Part shown: one piece after another, positions 55,438 to 64,000 of the stretch
Layout: each line of letters opens with the position of its first letter
Numbering within the stretch: position 1 is the stretch's first letter
From: Lactuca virosa
Lineage: Eukaryota > Streptophyta > Magnoliopsida > Asterales > Asteraceae
Assembly (NCBI GenBank): GCA_928212115.1
Contig: CAKMRJ010000001.1
Location: 370,983,026 to 371,047,025, forward strand
Reading direction: 5' to 3'
Length of the DNA: 64,000 nucleotides
Notes under the pieces: generated by a model
Told to the model about the DNA's origin: nothing
Database searches by the model: none
Seen by the model: the letters and a program-made list of their open reading frames with translations, nothing else
Translations under genes and position numbers: made by a program

Positions 55438-55800
55438 TTGCCTTATAACAGCACCCTCGTGTCGCCGGAAACACCTAGCAAGCAGAAACGAGATAGACTC
55501 AATGGTAACAACGAAAACGAAACTGGCAACGATAAGAACACGAACATTAGAACACCTAACAAGCAGAAACGAGATAGACTCAATGGTAACAACGAAAACG
55601 AAACTGGCAACGATAAGAACACGAGCATTGGAACACCTAACAAGCAGAAACAAGATAGACCCAATGGTAACAACGAAAACAAAACTAGCAACAATAAGAA
55701 CATGAACATAGAACACCCTGTCGTTCCTGGCAACCAATACTCCTCAAACCGACGTAACAACAAGAAGTCCAATGCCATTAATTGGCACGGACAGGCTTGA
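55438..55800 (+). pseudogene. Repeat-containing frame in element D
   Basis: 120-codon open frame built round three 81-bp units (55480, 55561, 55642), each encoding 27 residues of the type NKQKRDRLNGNNENETGN. It lies between gag and the integrase tail, where protease and reverse transcriptase should be. No known domain; Asn/Glu/Lys-rich and probably disordered. It may be duplicated filler in a decayed region rather than a protein. Confidence 0.45.
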
Positions 55801-56559
55801 TCCTCATCTTACAAACCCCGAGCACTACAAATAGACTTTCGTCCTACTCCACCGGGTAACGAAACTCTTTCAGCCGGTAACGACAAATCCCTCGCAACCA
55901 GACACCTAAGTCCTGGTGTAAGAAATACCACACCCTTCCCTAGCCCCAATAAAGATGGAAAATCAAGAAGCAAAAGGTATCAAGGGAATCCGAAAGGCTT
56001 CCAACCTTCCTCCAGAGATTCCCAAGAATCCCTTTGGAAACCTCAACCAAGTGCTAAGCGGAGATAGAGTCACCCCGACTCCTGAAACCACCCCAATAAC
56101 CAAACGCCCGATACTACTTAGCACGGTCACAAGAACAGATAGTGTCGGATCACAAGATCGACCCAATAGATAAAGGAAACATAAGACCCAGTCCCTAACA
56201 ACAGGAAGCACCTATCTAACTCATAAGGAAGAAAGACGAAACTACCATAGGCACCACCGACTCCGAATAAGCCAAACAAACCCATCCTCAAGGATCGATA
56301 CTCCCTACCCCGAATCGGAGACATGTGCAACCCACATCAAAGAACTTGCAGAGGCCAACCTACCATTAGCTCGGAAAACCATAGAAAGAAAACTCCCAAA
56401 ATGACCTAAGACTCATAAGGTCAACTACATCACACGAACTCAACCTTGGTGACCATAGTACCAACTCTTAGGGCTCAGAAAACTCTACTTCTAGGACACC
56501 AAGATCTCGATCCCTGGAAGAATATTCAAAAGGCCTCGCCAAGATAGGCCCGATAACTC
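55801..56559 (+). other. Element D interior, no domain recognised
   Basis: Short frames only; reverse transcriptase and RNase H motifs were looked for and not seen. Confidence 0.45.
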
Positions 56560-57064
56560 ATAGAAGTTGAGTACTCATATAACAACAACTACCACTCGAG
56601 CATAGAAGTTGCATCCTTTGAGGCCCTGCGTGGCCGGAAGTGCAGATCATCCTCTGTTGGGCTGAGGTGAGAGACACCCAACTGACAAGAGGACAAACGT
56701 CCAATAACACACTCCCTAGACCCAAGACTATTCGAGAAACCACAAAAAGGATAGTCAAACTCGAACACGACTCCAAACATCGTAAGGCCGACAATAGAGC
56801 TATACAGATAGCAGGTTAAAGCCTTGGGATCCCAAGTAAGGGATCAGGGTATTACTAAAGATTTTCCCTCGGGGAAGGATGACACGATTTGAAAGGAAAG
56901 GTAAACTAAATCCCCGATGCATCAGACCATTTGAGATCCTCGCACGGATCGGTCCAGTAGCCTACAAACTCCAACTACCCTCCAAGCTTAGTGATGTACA
57001 CCTTGTGTTCCATGTGTCGAACCTAGGAAGTGTCTATCGGACAAAACCCTCTCAGTTTAACTAG
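56560..57064 (+). pseudogene. Element D integrase C-terminal fragment
   Basis: YSYNNNYHSSIEVASFEALRGRKCRSS (about 56573-56655) is the usual stretch after the integrase core. The frame 56879-57064 carries RKGKLNPRCIRPFEILARIGPVAYKLQLP and LVFHVSNL. Stops and shifts lie between them. The catalytic core and the zinc part are absent. Confidence 0.78.
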
Positions 57065-57298
57065 ACAAGATTAAGGTGAGATAGAACCTCCTAATAGTTG
57101 ATCAGTCTATCGAGACTATGGATAAAATAGTTAAGCACACAAAACAAGCTGCATCCCGATGGTGAAGGTTCAAGGGAACGCTAGGCGTGAGCCGGTATTC
57201 ACTTTGGAACGCAATGATCAGATAGATCAAAAGAACCTTCACCTATTCCCATATTCAGGACCCTATCTATCGAAAGAATTTCGGGACGAAATTCCTTC

Positions 57299-57311
57299 TA
57301 ACGGGGGATGA
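57299..57311 (+). promoter_or_regulatory. Element D polypurine tract
   Basis: TAACGGGGGATGA directly before the 3' LTR. Confidence 0.75.
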
Positions 57312-59387
57312 TGTCACAACTAGCATTTTGGCTAGGAAATTTCGTCCTCATGTAAGCAATAACTATGGTGAGACTCATGCTAACACATTAGAAGTATACT
57401 TCATGGTTCCTAATGGACCATGAAAAGATATAATGCAAATCTCTCCATGTATCTCAAATCTCTCTCAAATCTCTCCAAGTATATGAAATATCTCCCAAAT
57501 CTCTCCAAGTATGTGAAATCTCTCCCAAATCTCTCCAAGTATGTGAAATCTCTCCCAAATCTCTCCAAGTATATGAAATCTCTTCCAAATCTCTCCAAGT
57601 ATGTGAAATCTCTCCCAAATCTCTCCAAGTATGTGAAATCTCTCCCAAATCTCTCTATGTACCTTCCTCAGTCGAAAACAGCCCAAAATCGAAGGAGAAA
57701 ACCCAAAAGGACCCTCTTGGTCCGGAACCCTCTTGGCCGTAATACCCTAGTCACTTCGGAACTCCTCTTGCTTCGGACAATCTCGCAAGTCCGGAAGAGT
57801 GACTCCGGAATAAGCCTCGCTTCGGAAGACCTCGCTTAAGACTACTTCGGAAGTTCTAGCTAGCCTTCGCATCTCTGGTCCGGACCTCCGGACTTCGCTT
57901 GCAGCTTCGGAACTTGCCTGTTGACTCCGGAATCTTGGGAATGACTCCGGATATTTGCTGAGAGGCTCCAGAACTTCTCTAAGTACTTCGCACCCTCGCA
58001 GGAACAAGCCTCTACTCCGGATTTTCGTCCATTTCGGACTTTTTCTTCATTTTGAGGCATTTTGACGTCGGGAATTCCTCCAAACTCGTGTTTTTCATAT
58101 TTTAGACCCCTTAAACCCCCAATTTATGCCAAAATTGATTATTTTAAACATATTTATATAAAATAATACCCAAGATTTTTAAGGGATTCTAAGAAGATAA
58201 GGGTTGACTTTATGATGTGATGCAAATTCTTCATTTCCCATGCAATCCCAGTTAAACACAAAATATCCATGGGTAACCAAGCATTGTACACCAGTCCTCC
58301 AAGCAAGTGTCATGTCACCCTTATCCCCTCCTTCTTGAATACGTGAACTCCCTCCTTTCCTCCCCATAATTCTACTTCTCACTTTCACATCCAGTAAACT
58401 TCTAAGAGTACTCTCAACTCCTTCAAGCTTCAAGTCCCACTCCTTCAAGGAAAATTCCCAAATTTTTGTAAGTGTTTCATCTTCTTTGACTAATTATTCT
58501 CCACATTATTCCTAAGATTTCATTATATTTACACATAAAGTTATTCTTAGGATATTCTAAAGTTCAAAGAACCTTTCAAGTGTTGGAACTTGGAAGCTCC
58601 TTAATACTTCATCAAATCACCCACAAAACTAACTCAAGGCGAGCTTCATACCCATACTTTTTCGAGATTAATATTGTTTTTGGGGGAGAATACAAGTCAA
58701 AGTCTTGTATAAATCATGATTTAGTTGCTTATTGTGTATGCATGCCATCTTACATGTGTTTAAGTATGAAAACTCTTGTAAATAGTCCAAAAACTCAAGA
58801 TTTTGGTTAAGTCTCAAGAGTTTGGATTATATCTCACAAATCACGTTTGGAGTCAAGAACTAGTATGTTACCAAGTATAAGTCACGAAATTTTAGAACAA
58901 CAACTATAAGGATTTATTTTAATATTTGCTTAAACAAGTTGTTGGACAAAATATTTTGGAAAATGATTAAAGTATGGAAATATTAATATTTTAGATCATT
59001 TTTGGCCGAACATAAATACAAGGGTTATCTTGGAATGCTATGTCCTACTCATGACTTTTAACCAGATTAACAAACTATTTGTGATTATTTATAAATATTT
59101 AATGTAAATAATTTTATCAAGGAAAATATACGAAAGCAGAGTTTTCATGACAAAAATATTTGCATGTCATAAACTACTGTCGTAAAAACCTCCAAGAACA
59201 TAAGTAATGTTATATATGTCATAAAACAGAAAAAGCGTGTCATAACCTGCAGTTATAAATTTATACAAATTATAACTTGACACTTTTTCTCTTGACTAAA
59301 ATGGCTTATTTTTCAATAAACGAAAAGGAACGAACACGAGCACCCAGTTAACGAGCACAATCAACGATATGGAACGAGAACGATATT
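57312..59387 (+). repeat. Element D 3' LTR, first 2076 bp
   Basis: Close match to 49505-51623 of the 5' LTR. It stops where element E starts; the missing third (about 1.37 kb) should lie to the right of E, if it was not deleted. Confidence 0.88.
57430..57655 (+). repeat. Minisatellite in D 3' LTR
   Basis: Same units as 49629-49905 but only six CCAAGTAT occurrences. Open frames on both strands here are repeat by-products. Confidence 0.88.
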
Positions 59388-61822
59388 TGTGACAACCCGA
59401 TATCTCGAATCAATTTAATGACCTAAAAAGTCAAGAATTGTAATCTCTTCTGATATAATGAAATTTGCTTCAAAAATAGAATGTTCAAAAGTCTCTATTG
59501 GGTTGCCTAAAAAGATAGTTATCATGTCAAGGTTTTCAGAAATATAAAGAACACTAAAATCCGGGTTATAACGAAGAAGTTATGACCAACCTAAGATACA
59601 CAGCAAAACCGTCAATAGTGTTAAACGTAAAACGCGAAGTTTCAATACAATAACTTTTAGCCTTAGGTATCTAAATGAAAGTCGTAGATATCGTTAAACC
59701 GTGAACATACATAAAAAGAACGCCCAAATCGGACTTCGTATGAGGAAGTTATGATTTTTCGAAGTTTCGGACATAGCAGTAGACAGCTAAAAACTCGAAC
59801 TAGAGATCGAGAGACTTTTGACCGAAACAACCTAAACGAAAGTTGAAGACCCCGACAATAGGAATACCACAGTAAAAAGTCTTACGAAAATGGACACCGG
59901 ATGAAGGAGCTAAGGAATTTAAACGAACTTTTCCAGGTCCGGCCTGTTAAAATTAATATAATAAAAATAAAGTCAAAATTAGCCGACGGAGTCTAAACGA
60001 GAGTTGTAGAGCCTTTTCACACCTACGCGTGCATATAAAGAACGTCGAAATCGGAGCTCGTACGCGAAAGTTACGGATTTTACAAGTTCGAGACACAAAA
60101 CCCGAGGCTGACTCAGCCTCACGACGTGAGGGAACCATGTCACGACGTGAGCTCGTGACTGATGGGTTCCAGAGTGTCAGCCACGTCAAATCGTCGAAGA
60201 GGATCATGCTGACTAAGCCTCACGACGTGAGAATCCAAAACTCACGACGTGAGACCCCAAATCAGCCCCTATAAATAGAAGCTTAAGGGTGCCGGGTTTG
60301 GTGCTCATCTCTTTCCATCTAAGTGTCGTTACTCTGCGTGATTACCTCGAGAAGCCTTCCCGAAGCCCTGGTTTTCATACTCGAGTCCCGAAGGAAGTTC
60401 TACACTCCCGAGATCCCCGAGAATCCTGAGATTTCAACTCTCTCTAGTCAAAGTTCTGCTCGATTCTTCTCTCGACTACTTCAAAGCAACCACTTCAATC
60501 AAGTGAGTTCATACCCCTATAACTACGTTTTTAAATGCTTTTATACACTTTTAAGGGGGGGGGGGGGGGAATACAAGTAAACGCACGATTATCCTCGTGT
60601 GAATAACATAAATCTTTCATATTACTTTTGTTATAATCAATCATATGTGATTTATAACTATCATACGACAATATTCTCATACAACATATCACGATAACGC
60701 TTGTCTTTTGGAATAAAACATGGTGTTAAGTAAATATGAAACACTTCATTTATATTTCAAGTATAAATGTTAAATAATGTTATTACAAACATTATACTTT
60801 ACATACAAAGTCGACACTACACTAGGGTTTATCATACAAACAAATCACACTTTTGGAAAAACTACAATAGGTATAGTTTACTAGATATTCATGAGATTTC
60901 ACATACTATAAATACTACATCAAGGGAATACTTTCATATACAAGAGCAAATGGACTTTTCATACGTAAATCTATTTGATACTAAGTTTTGTGAGACATTT
61001 AACTTCACGTACTTTCAAGAATGCAGTTAAAGTCCTGTATTATATGTCATAATCTCTTGTAGGGAGAGCGTGATTCTTGTGTATAGATCTATACGGGATT
61101 GACAATCCCGCACCTAAACTGTTAGCTGCAGTTAGACTGGCAAGTCTGGGGTGACAATCGTCATAACATTCCAACGCCTGAAGAACGTTGTTACAGGCAG
61201 TCTGTGTCAATAGCATGGTTATAAAACTCACATGGAGTATTAAAAGCACGTTGATTTACGGGGTTATCAAATGCCTTAGTGATTTTATACATACATAAAT
61301 CTACTACCCTAGGCATGAAAAACACTTTTGCATTTCAGTTTTGGAACTTTTAAACTACCACATATTTATGGAAAAACATTGGATTTCTAAAAGCAAACAT
61401 TCAAATCAGTTGGGTCTTGGCAGAAGACTACTTTTATACTAGTAGGAAATATAGGATTTTCTAGGAGTTTTCAAACATATACAAACAATTCATTCAGATT
61501 TATACAAACATTTACATTAAATACTTATGAACTCACCAGCTTAAATGCTGATCTACTCTTTCAAATCTACTTGTATTTCTCAGGAATTCAGTAATACAGG
61601 TAACTTCAGCTTTTGGAGAAGTGACGCTAAGGCGTCAGTTTAAAACTCATTTTATCATCATATTGTAATTTGTTTTGAAACAAGTACTATTCAACGATGT
61701 AACTTTTAAATTATATATATGATGGTTGGTTTACTTTCTTTACTATGTATTCAACTGTTACGATACTACATGAAGTCATCCGCCCTCGAACGATTCCGCC
61801 GTTCTGGTTTGGGGGTGTGACA
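59388..61822 (+). repeat. Element E 5' LTR (2435 bp)
   Basis: Donor-like CAA|GTGAGT at 60503 and acceptor-like TTTCTCAG ending 61583. A 15-G run lies near 60556-60570. Palindrome GTATAGATCTATAC at 61081-61094, then CGGGATT-GAC-AATCCCG. No gene; frames inside are chance. Confidence 0.85.
60119..60278 (+). promoter_or_regulatory. Element E promoter: four palindromes plus TATA
   Basis: TCACGACGTGA starts at 60119, 60140, 60220 and 60242 (spacings 21, 80, 22). TATAAATAG at 60270-60278 begins 28 bp after the last start, matching element B's geometry. Confidence 0.72.
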
Positions 61823-61825
61823 GAT

Positions 61826-61837
61826 TGGTATCAGAGC
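61826..61837 (+). promoter_or_regulatory. Element E primer-binding site
   Basis: TGGTATCAGAGC, four bases after the LTR end. Confidence 0.9.
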
Positions 61838-62315
61838 TTTGTTTATAGTGAACTAAATATATCGAACCACATAGGATATACAAACTATAAATGCATGGGG
61901 ACTAAAACTCTCTGACAAAACATTTTTACACCTACACCGCGTTTCATGGAGCTTAAATTATTTGGGTCATAAAAGCACAAATACATGCATACAAAGAGTC
62001 ATTTTCATAGTTAGAACTATACAAGAAGTAATAGGACAAGTTGGACACTACGACTAGGCCTCGGAATATGTAATCGGATTTGGGACGAATATAGCCTGAT
62101 CAACTATATTTATCCGAGATCGGAGTAATGTATGTCGAGGAATAGTCGTAGTGAGCAACAAGTCAAAAATTACCAAAAACATGATCTATTTGAATCAAAC
62201 GTAACATTTAGAATACTATAGCAGTATTTGGTAATTGCAACAAGTTAAAACTTTGATACTTCCGTATGTGCTTTAGATAATAGTCAATTCTTAACTCTAT
62301 TCTCGTACAGACACA

Positions 62316-62650
62316 ATGGCTGGATTCCACCCACCATGGGATCCCTACTACCCAAATCAGGGCAATGGAGGATGGGTAGTAGAGGACCCCGAAGAGGATG
62401 AGGAACCCATGGAAGAGGAGGAAGAGGATGACTCTGGGACAGACTCAGAACCAGAAGTAATCAACCCACCAGTCGCTCAACCTCCCGCAGTTAGGAGAAA
62501 CTTTCAGGGACCAACTCCCGTCTGGGGAAGTCACCTCCACCATTGGAGTCAACAACAAGGATTGCGTCCTCCCTACGGCATGTGTCGGGACTTCTACGAC
62601 GTTAGTGGTGGAAGTTCAGCTGACAGGGCTCTCCCAGTCATGGTGGGCAA
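62316..62650 (+). pseudogene. gag: Element E gag, N-terminal part only
   Basis: Begins MAGFHPPWDPYYPNQG, then a strongly acidic run (VVEDPEEDEEPMEEEEEDD, residues about 26-46), Pro-rich linker and WGSHLHHWSQQQG, ending near SSADRALPVM. About 110 codons resemble the N-terminus of plant Gypsy Gag. The open frame continues to 62750, but the last 35 codons are foreign. The capsid core and zinc knuckles are missing. Confidence 0.65.
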
Positions 62651-62665
62651 AATAGCCAACCAGTC

Positions 62666-62744
62666 CTTGATCAAGCAACTCAAGATCATGAACACTATAT
62701 TTTGTGATACTTGTTACCACCTTGATCAAGCAACTCAAGATCAT
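62666..62744. repeat. 24-bp direct repeat at the chimeric junction
   Basis: CTTGATCAAGCAACTCAAGA plus TCAT occurs at 62666-62689 and again at 62721-62744, 31 bp apart, just where gag sequence gives way to the membrane-gene relative. Confidence 0.85.
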
Positions 62745-62759
62745 AGCTGATGGATGTTC

Positions 62760-63300
62760 TAAGAAGATCATTGATGATATGTTAACATAGTTGGGGGAAT
62801 TTTTCTTCATAATAAATCTTAAAGAAGTAGCTAAGGGGTATGCTAATACGATCCCGACTGAAGTATTTACATCAATGGCCATTATGATCATTTGTGCTCA
62901 AATTTGGATTGGATGGAAAAGCAAAAGGTTTTAGTGGCCAACCGAGTAATACTTCCATGTAGGAGGTCTAATGGTTATAAATTATGTAGTGTGCTTTTCC
63001 TTGGATAAGACTGTCCCTATGTACAACCCAGTTGATCAAGTAGCAAAGTTGGTAAACACAGCCTTTCTAAGCATAATATTATCAAATATATTGCCTTGTT
63101 TGGCTTCCTATGAGTACAAACATCTTTGGTCACTATTTCTGGTTTTGCCTTCTTCGTTATCGACGTTAATGTGAGTATTTTTGCTCAAATTCGTGGTGGG
63201 TTTGTCAATAGTGGATCATACATCATTATAGGAATCTTAGTATCGCATGTATTAACTTTTAACTTTATCACAATAAAGATTCTGTTGTTAAGAAAACTTA
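62760..63300 (+). pseudogene. Diverged relative of the array membrane gene
   Basis: Two frames carry an order of hydrophobic segments like the array genes: FTSMAIMIICAQIWIGW, then KTVPMYNPVDQVAKLVNTAFLS (compare TTVMYNTLDEAAKYANIALF), then, after a shift near 63125, VTISGFAFFVIDVNVSIFAQI (compare SFADVGLLTIHVIFNTYLEL) and a last hydrophobic stretch. It is far more diverged than the array units are from one another. Several stops; not functional as read. Function of the family unknown; the pattern suggests four or five membrane spans. Confidence 0.6.
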
Positions 63301-63666
63301 GGTTGCGTTTGGCGCCCTAGCTGAAAAGCTAGTTGGTAGCTGAAAAGCTAGCTGATGGTTAAAAAGCTAGCTGCTAGCTGATAAGCTAGCTGCTAGCTGA
63401 TAAGCTAGCCGATAAAATAGAGTGTTTGGTAAAAACTAGCTGATAAGCTAGCTCGAAGATATAAAATTACATAAAATGGCATTTTCCAAAATAAGTTTTC
63501 TATAATTAATTAAGGGTATATTTGGGAAGTTTGAAAAAAAGCTCCTAAAAAGCTACTCCAAGTAGCTTTTTAAAAGCTAGCTTTTTGGCTTACCAAACAC
63601 GACAACTTAAAAAAACTCGAAAAATAAGCTAGCTTTTCAGCTAGCTGTGGCTCGTCAAACATAGCC
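63301..63666. mobile_element. MITE, possibly Tourist/PIF-Harbinger-like
   Basis: 366 bp with imperfect terminal inverted repeats GGTTGCGTTTGGC / GTCAAACATAGCC, flanked by TTA (63298-63300 and 63667-63669). The interior has many AGCTAGCT-type subrepeats and no coding capacity. The 3-bp TTA duplication favours PIF/Harbinger; no 8-bp hAT-like duplication is present. Confidence 0.7.
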
Positions 63667-63669
63667 TTA

Positions 63670-64000
63670 AGCGTTAAAATATAAACCGTCAAATGACAAT
63701 CTCCTTAAGGGTAGACGTCCACAAGATAGATTTTCTAAAAATAATCTACAGAAACTTGTAACAAACTATTGGATTATGGTAAAATCTAGTCATCCACAAT
63801 TTATCGTTTCCAACGATCCACTAATATTACTTTTGGGTTTAGCTTCTTTAGTTACTTTTGTAAGCTACATACTTATAACTTGAAATCTTTTGGTAAATCC
63901 GCATTTGAATAAAATAACACAGATTTATGGTCAAATTACTATTGGATATTGGTAATGATTATGTTATTGTAATCCCTCTTTGAGGTATCAGGTGGTGTCC
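63670..64000. other. No recognisable gene
   Basis: AT-rich sequence to the window end. No frame, repeat or LTR end seen. Confidence 0.45.

Larger units (their letters stand above)
49505..59387 (+). mobile_element. Gypsy element D, 3' LTR cut by element E
   Basis: The 5' LTR 49505-52952 and the 3' LTR from 57312 both begin TGTCACAACTAGC. The 3' LTR matches the 5' copy until 59387, where element E begins. The interior (52953-57311) keeps a gag tail and an integrase tail but no reverse transcriptase, so D is a deletion derivative or heavily eroded. The target duplication cannot be read because the right end is outside the window. Primer site and polypurine tract are recognisable. Confidence 0.88.
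59388..62650 (+). mobile_element. Gypsy element E, 5' part only
   Basis: LTR 59388-61822 (starts TGTGACAACCCG, ends GGGGGTGTGACA), primer site, leader and the start of gag, then an abrupt change near 62650. No 3' LTR in the window. It is inserted within D's 3' LTR after CGATATT. Its leader resembles D's (GTTTATAGTGAACT), so the two are related families. Confidence 0.85.

Noticed and set aside
60556..60570. G-run as a quadruplex regulatory site
   Set aside because: A single homopolymer, also seen in weaker form near 847-857; length is likely unstable or a sequencing artefact.
63301..63666. hAT-type MITE
   Set aside because: No 8-bp target duplication; TTA on both sides fits PIF/Harbinger better.

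Overview
This window is plant nuclear DNA made almost entirely of nested LTR retrotransposons, plus one unusual tandem array of a decayed membrane-protein gene. The repeated CTCG[A/C]CGAG palindromes in the LTRs, the plant initiator-Met primer sites (TGGTATCAGAGC) and the Tekay-like Gypsy polyproteins point to an Asteraceae genome. Lettuce (Lactuca) is my best guess, from memory of such repeats rather than from any search. I see no intact cellular gene, no tRNA or rRNA gene and no CRISPR.

Positions 1-1131 are the 3' part of a Gypsy LTR. Positions 1938-38950 are, by my reading, ONE old Copia element flanked by the target duplication gtcat. Seven later insertions blow it up from about 7.65 kb to 37 kb, and each carries its own 5-bp duplication: solo LTR 2187-4791; Gypsy A 6035-14625; minus-strand solo LTRs 14902-16768 and 17696-19800; Gypsy B 20524-26660, a deletion derivative; Gypsy C 27997-35305 with an intact gag; and a minus-strand Copia solo LTR 35717-36427. 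The Copia host keeps gag, a protease stub and a long second ORF, but has lost integrase and reverse transcriptase.

Positions 38956-40753 hold decayed Gypsy pieces. Positions 40755-49504 are a tandem array of about 5.7 units of 1547 bp. Each unit holds two head-to-head copies of a gene for a multi-span membrane protein; all copies are broken and the units share lesions. Gypsy D (from 49505) interrupts the last unit. Gypsy E (from 59388) sits in D's 3' LTR and is cut off within gag near 62.65 kb. There it joins a diverged relative of the array gene (about 62.76-63.30 kb), followed by a MITE (63301-63666).

The most interesting signals are shared by several LTR families. (1) Upstream of the TATA box lie two PAIRS of 11-bp CG-rich palindromes; members of a pair are 20-23 bp apart, and the distance to TATA is 53 bp in one arm type and 28 bp in the other. 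(2) The LTRs contain matched splice-like donor and acceptor sites. (3) Between these sites lie tandem short inverted repeats that would fold as RNA hairpins, often with UUCG, GGAA or GGAG tetraloops. (4) A 62-bp GT-AG intron-like segment sits between gag and protease in A and C; in C its removal puts the two in one frame. All of this is read by eye; novelty against the literature was not tested.
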